Source: Rhodospirillales bacterium | Lineage (GTDB): Bacteria > Pseudomonadota > Alphaproteobacteria > Acetobacterales > Acetobacteraceae | Length of the DNA: 64,000 nucleotides | Direction: 5' to 3' | Assembly: GCA_017304945.1 (NCBI GenBank) | Contig: JAFKLG010000071.1 | Coordinates: 1 to 64,000 of the forward strand | Shown: positions 26,621 to 35,704 of the stretch, in pieces | Layout: every line of letters starts with the position of its first letter | Numbering within the stretch: position 1 is the first letter of the stretch | The notes under the pieces: model-generated | Seen by the model: only the letters and a program-made list of their open reading frames with translations | What the model was told of the DNA's origin: nothing | The model's database searches: none | Program-made: the position numbers and the translations under genes

Positions 26621-28297
26621 TCAGGCTTCGCCGCGCAGCTCCAGGAATCGCGCGATCAGGCCGTTGGTGGAGCCGTCGTGGTGGCCCGGCTTCGCACCCG
26701 GCTGCAGCTCCGGGATGATCCCGCCGGCGAGCTGCTTGCCCAGCTCCACGCCCCATTGGTCGAAGCTGTCGATCCCCCACAGGCAGCCTTGCACCGCGAC
26801 CTTGTGCTCATACAGCGCGATCAGCCGCCCCAGCGTGAAGGCGTCGAGATGCCGGACCAGGATCGTGTTGGACGGGCGCTCGCCCTGCGCCACGCGGGCC
26901 GGGGCGACCAGGTCCATCTCGGCAGCGCTGGCGCCCTTGGCCTGCATCTCGGCGCGGATCTCCGCCTCCGAGCGGCCACGCAGCAGCGCTTCCGCCTGGG
27001 CGAAGGCGTTCGCGGCGAGAATCCGGTGCGCCTGCGGCCGATCGTGGTCGGGCACCGCGGCCAGGATGAAGTCGACCGGCACCGGCCGCGTCCCCTGGTG
27101 CACCAACTGCATGAAACTGTGCTGCGCGTTGGTTCCCGGCTCCCCGAACACCACCGGGCAGGTGTCCCACCCGGTCGGATCGCCGGCCAGGGTCACGTGC
27201 TTGCCGTTGCTCTCCATCTCGAGCTGCTGGAGGAACGCCGGGAAGCGCTTCAGCCGCTCGTCATAGGCCAGCACGCAATGCGTCGCGCAGCCCAGCGCGT
27301 TGATGTTCCAGATCCCCGCCATGGCCAGCAGCACCGGCAGGTTCTGCCGCACCGGGGTGTCGCGGAAATGACAGTCCATGCTCCAGGCGCCGTCCAGCAG
27401 GGCCTGGAACTTGTCCCAGCCGACCGCCAGCGGGATGGAGAGCCCGATCGGCGACCACAGCGAGTAGCGGCCGCCCACCCAGTCGCGGAAACCGAACACG
27501 TGCTCCGGCGCGATGCCGAAGGCGGCGGTCGCCTTCAGGTTGGTCGACAGCGCGGCGAAATGCGCCGTCACCGCCTTCTCCCCGAGTGTCGCCACGATCC
27601 AGTCGCGCATGGCGGCGGCGTTGGTCATGGTCTCGAGCGTGGTGAAGGTCTTGGAGGCGACCAGGATCAGCGTGCGGGCGGGGTCGAGCCCCTTCAGCAC
27701 CTCGACCGCGTCGTGCCCGTCGACGTTCGACAGGAACCGCGCCTCCATCTTCGCGTCGTTGCGCGCCCAGGTCAGCGCCTGGGTCACCATGCGCGGGCCG
27801 AGATCCGACCCGCCGATGCCCACGTTGACCACGGCCTCGAAGGCCTCGCCGGTGGCGCCACGAATCTCGCCCGAATGCACCGCCGCCACGAATTTCTGCA
27901 TGCGGTCGCGTTCATGGCGCGCCAGCGCCGCGGCCTCGTCCACGCCGCCGGGCAGGGCGGCCTTCAGCTCCACCCCCGCGGGCGCCCGCAGCGCCATGTG
28001 CATCGCGGCGCGGTGTTCGGTGACGTTGACCGGCTCGCCCGCGAACAGGCGGCGGCGGAACCCCTCGAGGTCGGCCGTCTCGGCCAGGGCGAACAGCGTC
28101 TCCAGCGCCGCCTCGTCGATGGCGGTCTTGGAGATATCCAGCGTGAGGTCGTCGAACCGCGCCGTGAATCGCTCCGCGCGGCCGGAGTCCGCGGCGAAGA
28201 GCGGGGTGATGCGGCGCCCGTCGGGACGGGCGGCGAGGTCGCGCAGCCGCGCAAACGCGGCCTGGCGATCCGGGAAACGGGTCTGGGTCGCTGACAT
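26621..28297 (-). CDS. pgi: Glucose-6-phosphate isomerase
   Basis: The 558-residue enzyme has the standard length for the long bacterial form. Signature stretches include NVGIGGSDLGPRM, SKTFTTLETM, GGRYSLWSPIGLS and, near the C-terminus, IDSFDQWGVELGKQLA. It interconverts glucose 6-phosphate and fructose 6-phosphate. The ATG at 28297 is chosen over the longer frame because homology begins with DRQAAFARLRDLA. It also supplies the glucose 6-phosphate that inositol-3-phosphate synthase (51479-52546) uses. Confidence 0.95.
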   Translation of the reverse strand: MSATQTRFPDRQAAFARLRDLAARPDGRRITPLFAADSGRAERFTARFDDLTLDISKTAIDEAALETLFALAETADLEGFRRRLFAGEPVNVTEHRAAMHMALRAPAGVELKAALPGGVDEAAALARHERDRMQKFVAAVHSGEIRGATGEAFEAVVNVGIGGSDLGPRMVTQALTWARNDAKMEARFLSNVDGHDAVEVLKGLDPARTLILVASKTFTTLETMTNAAAMRDWIVATLGEKAVTAHFAALSTNLKATAAFGIAPEHVFGFRDWVGGRYSLWSPIGLSIPLAVGWDKFQALLDGAWSMDCHFRDTPVRQNLPVLLAMAGIWNINALGCATHCVLAYDERLKRFPAFLQQLEMESNGKHVTLAGDPTGWDTCPVVFGEPGTNAQHSFMQLVHQGTRPVPVDFILAAVPDHDRPQAHRILAANAFAQAEALLRGRSEAEIRAEMQAKGASAAEMDLVAPARVAQGERPSNTILVRHLDAFTLGRLIALYEHKVAVQGCLWGIDSFDQWGVELGKQLAGGIIPELQPGAKPGHHDGSTNGLIARFLELRGEA

Positions 28298-28425
28298 GCC
28301 CCGACGATAACGCAGCCGGGAACCAGCGCACAGCACGGGATCGTGACAAGGTTGCGAGGACTTCGGCCTCCGCAACGTCGGGGCAGGACGGCTCAACTCG
28401 TCCTTGGGCCATAGGGAGGAGACCG

Positions 28426-28800
28426 ATGCTCTACGCCATTCTCTGCTATCACGACGAGGACGTGGTGAACGCCTGGAGCCAGGCGGAGGACGATGCCGTC
28501 CTCGCCAAACGGTCGCAGGTCACGGATCCACTCGCCGCCGCGGCGCGGCTGGGCCCGGCGGTGCGGCTGATGCCGACCACCGCCGCCGTCACGGTGCGTT
28601 CCGGCGCCGACCCGGTGGTGATCGACGGCCCGTTCGCCGAGACCAAGGAGCAGCTCCTCGGCTTCTACATCGTGGACTGCGCCACGCTGGAGGAGGCGGT
28701 GGAGGTCGCCCGCCGCATGGGCGTCGGCGAAACCGGCGCGTTCGAGATCCGGCCGGTGAAGCTGCATCTGCCCAGCCGGCTGGACGCGAGCGGGGCGTGA
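28426..28800 (+). CDS. YCII/DGPF-domain protein (first copy)
   Basis: The 124-residue protein has the DGPFAETKEQLLGFYI motif that names the DGPF family, with YAILCYHDED at the start and EIRPVKL at the end. Such small proteins accompany ECF42-type sigma factors; their biochemical role is not settled. A GGGAGGAGA sequence lies just before the ATG. Its stop overlaps the sigma factor start (GTGA), so the two genes are translationally coupled. Confidence 0.85.
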   Translation: MLYAILCYHDEDVVNAWSQAEDDAVLAKRSQVTDPLAAAARLGPAVRLMPTTAAVTVRSGADPVVIDGPFAETKEQLLGFYIVDCATLEEAVEVARRMGVGETGAFEIRPVKLHLPSRLDASGA

Positions 28801-30038
28801 CCGAGATCGGGTGGATCGATGGAATGCTGCGCGCGGCTCGGCCGGCCGCCATGGCCGCGCTGCTGCGCCGGTTCCGCGATCTCGACCGCGCCGAGGAAGC
28901 GTTCCAGGAGGCGTGCCTCCGCGCGCTCAGGCACTGGCCCGCCAAGGGGCCGCCGCGCGATCCCGCCGCCTGGCTGATCATGGTGGGACGCAACGTCGCG
29001 CTGGACGAGGTTCGCCGCCGCGCCCGCGACGTGCCGCTGCCCGAGGAGGACGCCCTGTCCGACCTCTCGGACGCGGAGGACGGGGCGGCCGAACGGCTGG
29101 ATGCGGCGGACTACCGGGACGACATCCTGCGGCTGCTGTTCACCTGCTGCCATCCCGCGCTGCCGGCGACGCAGCAGGTGGCACTGGCGTTGCGGATCGT
29201 CTGCGGGCTCGCGGTGACGGAGGTCGCGAGCGCCTTCCTGGTGAGCGCGGCGGCGATGGAGCAGCGCCTCACCCGCGCCAAGCGGCGGATCGCCACGGCC
29301 GACCTGCCCTATGCGACACCCGGCGCGGTGGAGCGGTCGGAGCGGTTGGGCGCCGTCAGCGCGATGGTCTACCTGCTGTTCAACGAGGGATACTCCGCAA
29401 GCGGCGGCACCGCGCATGTGCGCGCGCCGCTCTGCGCGGAAGCGATCCGGCTGGCGCGGCTGCTGCTGAAGCTCTTCCCGGCCGAACCGGAACTGATGGG
29501 GCTGCTGGCGCTGCTGCTGCTGCAGCATGCGCGGACGCCGGCGCGGCTGGATGCCGCCGGCGACATCGTGCTGCTGGACGACCAGGACCGCGCGGCGTGG
29601 CATCGCGGGGCGATCGCCGAGGGGCTCGCGCTGCTGGACAAGGCGCGGCGGCACCGGCGGCCGGGGCCATACCAGGTGCAGGCGGCGCTCGCGGCCGTGC
29701 ATGCGCGGGCGGCGCGGGCGGCGGACACCGACTGGGCCGAGATGGACCGGCTCTACGCCCTGCTGGAACGCATGCAGCCCTCCCCGGTCGTCACCCTCAA
29801 CCGCGCCGTCGCGGTCTCCAAAGCCGCCGGGCCGGACAGCGCACTGGCCATGATCGCGCCGCTCGCCGCACCGCTCGGCAACTACTTCCATTTCCACGGC
29901 CTGCGCGGGGCGCTGCTGCTGCAATGCGGCAGGCCGGACGAGGCGCGGGAGGCGTTCGGCCGCGCCATCGCCCTGGCCCGCACGCCGGCCGAGGCCGCCC
30001 ACATCCGCGCGCATCTCGACCGGCTGGCCGGTGGGTGA
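28797..30038 (+). CDS. ECF42-type RNA polymerase sigma factor with C-terminal TPR extension
   Basis: The 413-residue protein has sigma region 2 (DRAEEAFQEACLRALRHW, then AWLIMVGRNVALDEVRRRAR) and region 4 (LLFTCCHPALP, then ALRIVCGLAVTEVASAFLVS and RLTRAKRRI). A long helical C-terminal extension ends in TPR-like repeats (YALLERMQPSPVVTLNRAVAVS). This architecture, with DGPF genes beside it, defines the ECF42 group, which lacks an anti-sigma factor and is thought to be controlled by its own C-terminal domain. GTG 28797 overlaps the previous stop. No anti-sigma gene is visible. Confidence 0.9.
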   Translation: MTEIGWIDGMLRAARPAAMAALLRRFRDLDRAEEAFQEACLRALRHWPAKGPPRDPAAWLIMVGRNVALDEVRRRARDVPLPEEDALSDLSDAEDGAAERLDAADYRDDILRLLFTCCHPALPATQQVALALRIVCGLAVTEVASAFLVSAAAMEQRLTRAKRRIATADLPYATPGAVERSERLGAVSAMVYLLFNEGYSASGGTAHVRAPLCAEAIRLARLLLKLFPAEPELMGLLALLLLQHARTPARLDAAGDIVLLDDQDRAAWHRGAIAEGLALLDKARRHRRPGPYQVQAALAAVHARAARAADTDWAEMDRLYALLERMQPSPVVTLNRAVAVSKAAGPDSALAMIAPLAAPLGNYFHFHGLRGALLLQCGRPDEAREAFGRAIALARTPAEAAHIRAHLDRLAGG

Positions 30039-30040
30039 CG

Positions 30041-30075
30041 AAAAAATCCCGCGCCGCCTGTCGGAGCGGCGGGAT
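30041..30075 (-). terminator. Intrinsic-terminator-like hairpin facing the minus strand
   Basis: Just after the sigma-factor stop, ATCCCGC-GCCGC and GCGGCGGGAT (30046-30075) form an imperfect GC-rich stem preceded on the plus strand by six A. On the minus strand this reads as a hairpin followed by TTTTTT, the classical Rho-independent pattern. There is no minus-strand gene upstream for it to end, so it may stop antisense transcription; on the plus strand the hairpin could still act without a U-tract. Confidence 0.5.
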
Positions 30076-30146
30076 CGGCCGCGTCCTTGGGACGGATGCC
30101 TGCAACAGGCCGGCGATCCGGCCGATCGAGGAGAGGAGGAGACACG

Positions 30147-30572
30147 ATGCGCTGCATGGTCCTGCTGAAGGCCAACGCCGAGAGCGAGTCGGGTGCACTG
30201 CCCAGCCAGGAGCTGCTCGAGGCGATGGGACGCTACAACGAGGAGTTGGTGAAGGCCGGCGTGATGCACGCCGGCGAAGGGCTGAAGCCCACCTCCGCGG
30301 GCGCGCGCGTCCGCCTGGCGGGCGAGGCGCGCAGCGTCGAGCGCGGCCCCTTCCCGCTCGACCAGGGCGTGATCTGCGGCTTCTGGATGTTCGAGGTGGC
30401 CTCGCTCGACGACGCGATCGCCTGGGTGAAGCGCTGCCCGCAGCCGCTCACCGGCGAGGCCGAGATCGAGATCCGGCCGCTGTACGAGATGGAGGATTTC
30501 GGCGACGCGATGACGCCGGAGCTGCGTGCGCAGGAAGACCGGCTGCGCACCGGGATCGAGTCGAAGAGCTGA
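30147..30572 (+). CDS. YCII/DGPF-domain protein (second copy)
   Basis: The 141-residue protein has MRCMVLLKANAESESGALPS, HAGEGLKPTSAGARV, a DQGVICGFWM segment where DGPF would be, and EIEIRPLYEMEDFG. This is the PhnB-associated YCII-like family often called YciI. It differs clearly from the first copy at 28426. GAGGAGG lies close before the ATG at 30147. It lies 108 bases after the sigma gene and 14 bases before the VOC gene, so it may be in the same regulon or operon. Confidence 0.85.
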   Translation: MRCMVLLKANAESESGALPSQELLEAMGRYNEELVKAGVMHAGEGLKPTSAGARVRLAGEARSVERGPFPLDQGVICGFWMFEVASLDDAIAWVKRCPQPLTGEAEIEIRPLYEMEDFGDAMTPELRAQEDRLRTGIESKS

Positions 30573-30586
30573 AAGGAAACCGTGCG

Positions 30587-31015
30587 ATGAAAATGAGCCC
30601 GCATCTCGCGTTCCTCGGCAATTGCGAGGAGGCGTTCCGTTTCTACCACCAGGCGTTCGGGGGCGAGTTGGTCGCCCTGATCCGCTACGGCGACACCCCG
30701 GCCGGCGAGAACGAACCCGCGCTGCGCGACAAGATCGTGCATGCGCGGCTCGAGGTGGGCGAGGCGACGCTGATGGGGTCCGACTGCGGCCCCGACCGCT
30801 ACGCGGCCCCCGGCGGGACGGTGACCATGATCCGCGTCGACACGCCGGAGGAGGCGGAGCGCGTGTTCGCGGCACTGTCGGAAGGCGGCGCGGCCTCCAT
30901 GCCGATGATGGAGACGTTCTTCGCCCGCCGCTTCGGCGCCGTGTCCGACCGGTTCGGGATCCCGTGGATGGTGATCTGCGAGAACCCGATGCAGGACGCC
31001 TGCACCGCACGCTGA
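30587..31015 (+). CDS. VOC family (PhnB-like) protein
   Basis: The 142-residue protein has PHLAFLGNCEEAFRFYHQAF near the start, KIVHARLEVGEATLMGSD in the middle and DRFGIPWMVICE at the end, the pattern of the PhnB-like glyoxalase/bleomycin-resistance group. The enzymatic activity is unknown; the fold binds a metal and is used in isomerases, dioxygenases and drug-binding proteins. It belongs to the ECF42/DGPF cluster. AAAGGA precedes the ATG at 30587. Confidence 0.85.
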   Translation: MKMSPHLAFLGNCEEAFRFYHQAFGGELVALIRYGDTPAGENEPALRDKIVHARLEVGEATLMGSDCGPDRYAAPGGTVTMIRVDTPEEAERVFAALSEGGAASMPMMETFFARRFGAVSDRFGIPWMVICENPMQDACTAR

Positions 31016-31104
31016 GCCGCCGCTCCGGCGGCGCTGGGGCGCCCCTCTGGACAGGACCGGCGATTGCTCGTCACGTTCGGGTCAAACAGAGGAGCGTCCC
31101 ACCG

Positions 31105-31956
31105 ATGCCGATCATCGACTCCCAGGTTCACGCCTATGAGGCGAACACGCCGCAGCGTCCGTGGCAGAGCGTGCCGAACTGGCCCGACCACGTGACCGGC
31201 GACGAGATGGTCGCCGCGATGGACAAGGTCGGCGTGGACGGCGCGATCTTCATCTCCGCCTTCTCCCTGTATGGCTGGGACGCCAGCTACGCGACGGAGG
31301 TGCAGCGCGCGCATGGCGACCGGCTGGCGATCGTGAAGCCGGTCAACCCGGACGATCCGGCGGTTGCCGACGTGATCGCCGAGTGGAAGCGCACGCCCGG
31401 CACGGTCGGCGTGCGGATCATGATGTACAAGGAGGGCGGACGGTCGGCGGACGATCCCGGCATCACCCGGATCGCGCGCGCCGCCACCCAGCACGGATTC
31501 CCGGTGAACATCCTGTGCTGGGACAATCTGGAGGTCGGCACCGCGATCATCGACCGCCACCCGGAGACGCGGTTCATCATCGACCATCTCGGGCTGCTGC
31601 AGCCGCGCGTGCCCCCCGCGCCGGCCGAACCCTGGGCCGCCTTGCCGAAAGTGCTGGACCTGGCGCGCCGGCCCAATGCGGTGATCAAGGTGAGCGGCGC
31701 CTGCACGCTGTCGCGCGTGTCCTACCCGTTCCCGGATATCTGGGACCCGCTGGCGCGGATCTTCGACGCCTGGGGGTTCGAGCGCTGTCTGTGGGGCACC
31801 GACTGGACCCGCGCCTTCGCGGTGGTGAATTACGAGCAGGCGGTGGAGCCGTTCCTTCGCACCGACCGGCTGAGCGAGAGCGAGCGCGCCATGCTGATGG
31901 GGGGCGCCTGCGCGAAGGCCTATGGCTGGGAGCCGACTGGCCGCGCGCCTCGCTGA
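31105..31956 (+). CDS. Amidohydrolase family protein (PF04909-like)
   Basis: The 283-residue TIM-barrel protein starts IIDSQVHAYE (Asp5, His9 in place of the usual HxH). It has FIIDHLGL (metal-site His) and CLWGTDWTR with the catalytic Asp. It resembles 2-pyrone-4,6-dicarboxylate lactonase/ACMSD-type amidohydrolases that hydrolyse or decarboxylate aromatic breakdown products; the substrate is unknown. GAGGAGCG lies upstream of the ATG at 31105. It is separated from the VOC gene by 89 bases and may be independent. Confidence 0.85.
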   Translation: MPIIDSQVHAYEANTPQRPWQSVPNWPDHVTGDEMVAAMDKVGVDGAIFISAFSLYGWDASYATEVQRAHGDRLAIVKPVNPDDPAVADVIAEWKRTPGTVGVRIMMYKEGGRSADDPGITRIARAATQHGFPVNILCWDNLEVGTAIIDRHPETRFIIDHLGLLQPRVPPAPAEPWAALPKVLDLARRPNAVIKVSGACTLSRVSYPFPDIWDPLARIFDAWGFERCLWGTDWTRAFAVVNYEQAVEPFLRTDRLSESERAMLMGGACAKAYGWEPTGRAPR

Positions 31957-32342
31957 CGCGTTGGTCCGCGCGGGGCGTGCGCGGCGGCGTGTGCACGCCG
32001 GCGTGCCCGGCCTCGTGCCGTTGCCTGGGTCATGACCGGCCTCGTGCCGCCGCTTGTGTCATGACCGGCCTCGTGCCGGTCATCCACGACGCCGCCCATG
32101 AGGCACTGAAAGTCGTGGATGGTCGCCCTTCGGCGACCATGACACCGGAGGGGCGCAGCACCGGCCGTCATGGCCCACACGCCCTCCGCGAGCGTGGCAC
32201 GGGGGACGCAACCGCCTGCGATCACTGCCCGCCTCCGTGCGGCGACCGTGACACGGGGCGCCCCCCGCCATTACCTCCCACTTAATCGACGCAGCCCCGC
32301 CGACCCGTCTCTCCTCCCGCGACCGCACCAGGAGGAGACACG
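31957..32342. repeat. Intergenic region with dispersed palindromic repeats (MTGLVPVIH type)
   Basis: These 386 bases hold no gene. About 32007-32078 carries three partial copies of an ATGACCGGCCTCGTGCCG unit. The third continues into GTCATCCACGAC, which reads MTGLVPVIHD, a well-known spurious peptide encoded by a dispersed repeat in many alphaproteobacteria. Downstream are further dyads: CATCCACGAC (about 32081) with GTCGTGGATG (about 32112), and an inverted CGGCGACCATGAC copy. Short ORFs across the region come from this repeat. The last bases before 32343 contain AGGAGGA, the ribosome binding site of the MFS gene. Confidence 0.65.
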
Positions 32343-33758
32343 ATGAGCGCCGCCCTCGCCGACTCTGCCCCTGCCCTCACCCGCCGCTGGTGGGTTCTCG
32401 GCGTCATGGTCGCCGCGCAGTTCATGTTCGTGGTCGACGCCTTCATCGTGAACGTCGCCATCCCCTCCATCCGCAGCGACCTCCACGCCGGCAGCGGCGC
32501 CGTGCAGGCGGTCATCTCGCTCTACCAGATCGCCTACGCCGCCCTGGTCATCACCGGCGGGCGGTTGGGCGACATCCATGGCCGCAAGCGTGTCTTTCTG
32601 GCCGGCCTGGTCGGCTTCACCACCGCCTCCCTGGCCTGCGGCGCCGCCGCGACTCCCGAGGCCCTGGTGCTCGCCCGCATCGCCCAGGGCGCCAGCGCCG
32701 CGCTGATGTCCCCGCAAGTGCTCGCCACCATCCACACGCTGTTCACCGGGACCGATCGCGCCAAGGCGTTCGGCCTGTTCGGCGTCGCCCTCGGCCTGGG
32801 TGGCGGGGCCGGCTTCGTGCTGGGCGGCTGGCTGATCACGCTCGATCTCGCGGGCACCGGCTGGCGGATGATCTTCTTCGTCAACGGCCCGGTCGGCCTC
32901 GCCATCGCCGCCGCGGCCTGGCGCCTGATGCCCGACACCCGCCCGCAACCCGGCCTGCGGCTGGACGTCGCGGGCGCGGTGCTGCTGTTCCTGGCGCTCG
33001 CGCTGCTGATCGGGCCGGTGCTGGTCGGGCAGGACACCGGCTGGCCCTGGCCCCTGCTGCTGGTTGCCGCATTGGGCCTGGCGCTCCTCGCCGCCTTCAT
33101 CCGCCACGAGGCGCGCGTGGCGCAACGCGGCGGACTGCCGCTGATCGATCTCGACCTGCTGCGCGACGCGGTGTTCCGCCGCGGCCTGATTGCGGCGGCC
33201 TTCCTGTTCGGCGGCAACATTTCCTTCTACCTGCTGGTCACCCTGTATCTGCAGGGCGGGCTGGGCGCGTCCCCGCTGCAGTCGGGCCTGTGCATGCTGC
33301 CGCTCGCGCTCGCCTTCGTGGTGGCGTCGCGACGCGGCGCGGCACAGGTGGCCAGGCACGGGCCGAGCGCGCTGATCCGTGGCTGCGGCGTGCAGCTCGC
33401 CGGGCTCGCCGTCGTGGCGCTGGTCGTCATCGCCACGCCGGCCCCGCCGCTGCCCGCGCTGGCGCTCGCCCTGGCGGTGTTCGGCGCCGGCCAGGGCCTG
33501 GTGATGGCGCCGCTGTTCGGCACCATCCTGGGCGGCGTGCGGCACGCTCATGCCGGCGCCGGCGCGGGCATCCTGACCACCGCCCAGCAGGTCGCCAACG
33601 GCGCCGGCGTGGCGGTGCTGGGCGCGGTCTACGGCCTGGTGCAGGCCGCCGGAGGGGACCGCATCGCCCTACTCGCCGGCCTCGCCCTGCTCGCCGACGC
33701 GGTGCTCGCGACCGCGGCCGCGCTGTGGGTCATGCGGCGCGCCGGAACGTCAGGTTGA
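32343..33758 (+). CDS. MFS transporter, DHA2 (EmrB/QacA-like) drug efflux family
   Basis: The 471-residue protein has about 14 hydrophobic helices, the number expected for the DHA2 family. Motif A-like GGRLGDIHGRKRVFLAG follows helix 2, and DAFIVNVAIPSI lies in helix 1 (motif D1). It should export hydrophobic compounds using the proton gradient; no membrane-fusion partner (emrA) is adjacent. AGGAGGA lies about six bases before the ATG at 32343. Its 3' end overlaps the 3' end of the convergent AlkB-like gene by 29 bases. Confidence 0.88.
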   Translation: MSAALADSAPALTRRWWVLGVMVAAQFMFVVDAFIVNVAIPSIRSDLHAGSGAVQAVISLYQIAYAALVITGGRLGDIHGRKRVFLAGLVGFTTASLACGAAATPEALVLARIAQGASAALMSPQVLATIHTLFTGTDRAKAFGLFGVALGLGGGAGFVLGGWLITLDLAGTGWRMIFFVNGPVGLAIAAAAWRLMPDTRPQPGLRLDVAGAVLLFLALALLIGPVLVGQDTGWPWPLLLVAALGLALLAAFIRHEARVAQRGGLPLIDLDLLRDAVFRRGLIAAAFLFGGNISFYLLVTLYLQGGLGASPLQSGLCMLPLALAFVVASRRGAAQVARHGPSALIRGCGVQLAGLAVVALVVIATPAPPLPALALALAVFGAGQGLVMAPLFGTILGGVRHAHAGAGAGILTTAQQVANGAGVAVLGAVYGLVQAAGGDRIALLAGLALLADAVLATAAALWVMRRAGTSG

Positions 33759-34374
33759 ACCGGTATCCGGCGGTCAGCGGATGGTCGCCGTCGGGCAGCT
33801 TGTCGACGCCATGGAACACGAGGCGCGACGGCCCGCCCCACACCACCACGTCGCCACTCTCCAGGCGCAGCCGGCGGGGCCGGTCCGCGCGGCGCAGCCC
33901 GCCCCACAGGAACACCGCCGGAAGGCCGATCGAGACGGAGACGATGGGCGCGCCGAGATCGCCCTCGTCCCGATCCTGATGCAGCGTCAGCCGTGCACCC
34001 GGCTGGTAACGGTTCACCAGGCAGGCGTCCGGCGCGAAATCCGGGAACCCGCCAGCCGCCGCCGCCGATTCGGCCAGGGCCCGGAACGCCGCCGGCATCG
34101 GCGGCCAAGGGCGGCCGGTCTCAGGATCCTGCGGCGCGTAGCGATAGCCGCGCCGGTCGCTCACCCACCCAAGCTGCCCGCAATTGGTCATGGCGACCGA
34201 CATCGTATGCCCGCCCGGCGTGACCAGGTGCCGGAACGGCGCCGCCGCCGCGACCTCCTGCACCAGCGGCAGCAACGCGGCCGCATCGGCGAAGCCGCGC
34301 AACAGGACGGCGCCGTCTCCGAGCGGGAGGCGGGACGGGGGGGAGGGGAGGGACAGGGAGGATTGGGCGGCCAT
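33730..34374 (-). CDS. alkB: AlkB-like Fe(II)/2-oxoglutarate dioxygenase
   Basis: The 214-residue protein carries LHQDRDE with iron ligands His132 and Asp134, VFHGV with His188, and YRFNLTFRR with the 2-oxoglutarate-binding and substrate-side arginines. VNRYQPGARLTLHQD and FLWGG are the AlkB signature. AlkB removes methyl groups from 1-methyladenine and 3-methylcytosine in DNA. The ATG at 34374 has GAGGA six bases before it; an upstream ATG at 34428 adds 18 residues without homology. No ada or other alkylation-repair gene is adjacent. Confidence 0.88.
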   Translation of the reverse strand: MAAQSSLSLPSPPSRLPLGDGAVLLRGFADAAALLPLVQEVAAAAPFRHLVTPGGHTMSVAMTNCGQLGWVSDRRGYRYAPQDPETGRPWPPMPAAFRALAESAAAAGGFPDFAPDACLVNRYQPGARLTLHQDRDEGDLGAPIVSVSIGLPAVFLWGGLRRADRPRRLRLESGDVVVWGGPSRLVFHGVDKLPDGDHPLTAGYRFNLTFRRAA

Positions 34375-34580
34375 ACGGCGTCCTCGAACATCTGCGGCGG
34401 AGGCATCCGCGCCCCAGCCATGGGTCATACGTGAATGGGCGAATGGCCGGCAGGCGCATGCCGGCAGGGGCGCGCGAACCGGTGACGCCTATCGCCAGCC
34501 ACGCGGTCGCGTCCCGACCGGATCGTGCGGCCACCGCCGGCGTGGACAGGCGGTGCCCCGCTGCGCCAACCTGACATGGC

Positions 34581-35648
34581 ATGGAGACCGGCCCCGTCCA
34601 ACCGTCCGGCGAACGCGAACGTCCGCCCCTCGGCGCGCGCAGCCTGGCGATCCGCATCGGCTCCGTGTGGCCGGACAGCGAGCGACTGCGGCGCCTGGCC
34701 TGGCGGCCGCCCGTCACCGCGCTGCGCCACACCGCACGAACCGTGGCCGCCGCCCTCCTCGCCTATGTCGTGGCGGAGGGCGCCGGCCTGCCGCAGGCCT
34801 ATTGGGCGGTGATCTCCGCCGTCGTGGTCATGCAGGGCAGCTTGGGCGGGACCCTCTCCGCCAGCATCGACCGCCTGCTGGCGACCGTCGCCGGGGCGGT
34901 CGCGGGCGCAGCCTGCTTCCTGCTCGCCACCGAGATCCCCCTCACCCCGCTCGGCCGCCTCACCGTGGCGATCACCCCCATGGCGCTGCTGGCCGCGCTG
35001 CGGCCGAACTTCCGCCTCGCCCCGATCACCGCGACCATCGTCGTGCTGGCCGCCCCGCCCCACGCCGGCCTGCTGTTCGCCTTCGAACGCGTCGCCGAGA
35101 TCGGGCTGGGATGCGTGATCGGCGGACTGACCGCCCAGTTCGTGCTGCCCGATCGCGCCCGCCGCGCCATCGAGACCAACGCCACGGCGATCCTCGACGC
35201 GCTGGGGCAGCTTGCCGAGGCGCATCTGTGCGGCGGTCCGGCGGCGCGGATCGATGCCCTGAACGATTCGGTGAACCGCGCCCTGAACGCCATCGCCACC
35301 GCGGCGAGCGAGGAAGCGCGGGAACGTGCGCTGCACCTGCGCACCGGCCCCCCGGCGGCCCCGATGCTGCGGACCCTGCGCCGGGTGCGCAGCGATGTCG
35401 CCATCCTGGGCCGCGCCATGCTGGTCGATCCGCAGCCCAATGCCGCCTCCGCGGCCGGGGCGATACGCGGCTGCTTCGACTCGGCCGCGAGCTTCCTGCG
35501 AAAGGGCGCCCCGCTGCCGGCGTTGGACGCGATCGACCGGGTCCTGGAGTCGTTCCCCCCGGCCACCCCGCTCGCTTTCGGCATCGCCACGCTGCGCCGC
35601 GACCTGGCGGAGTTGAACGACCGGCTGGCCGAACAGCGCAGCGGATGA
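34581..35648 (+). CDS. FUSC family membrane protein (aromatic acid exporter-like)
   Basis: The 355-residue protein has about 50 polar residues, then five or six closely spaced hydrophobic helices (about 48-190) including AYWAVISAVVVMQGSLGGTL. A soluble helical C-terminal half follows. The YWA-ISA--V-Q---G-TL segment is the hallmark of FUSC/AaeB-like proteins, which export aromatic acids or similar compounds. It is about half the length of AaeB, which has two such units. No partner gene is adjacent. Confidence 0.8.
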   Translation: METGPVQPSGERERPPLGARSLAIRIGSVWPDSERLRRLAWRPPVTALRHTARTVAAALLAYVVAEGAGLPQAYWAVISAVVVMQGSLGGTLSASIDRLLATVAGAVAGAACFLLATEIPLTPLGRLTVAITPMALLAALRPNFRLAPITATIVVLAAPPHAGLLFAFERVAEIGLGCVIGGLTAQFVLPDRARRAIETNATAILDALGQLAEAHLCGGPAARIDALNDSVNRALNAIATAASEEARERALHLRTGPPAAPMLRTLRRVRSDVAILGRAMLVDPQPNAASAAGAIRGCFDSAASFLRKGAPLPALDAIDRVLESFPPATPLAFGIATLRRDLAELNDRLAEQRSG

Positions 35649-35704
35649 GACGCCCGGCAGGCCGGCCGGTTCGGTGGGCCCGCGGAATTCTGTAATGTCC
35701 GATA

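Noticed and set aside
31920..32328. Several short frames in the 31957-32342 region
   Set aside because: They are translations of the MTGLVPVIH-type repeat and its inverted copies.
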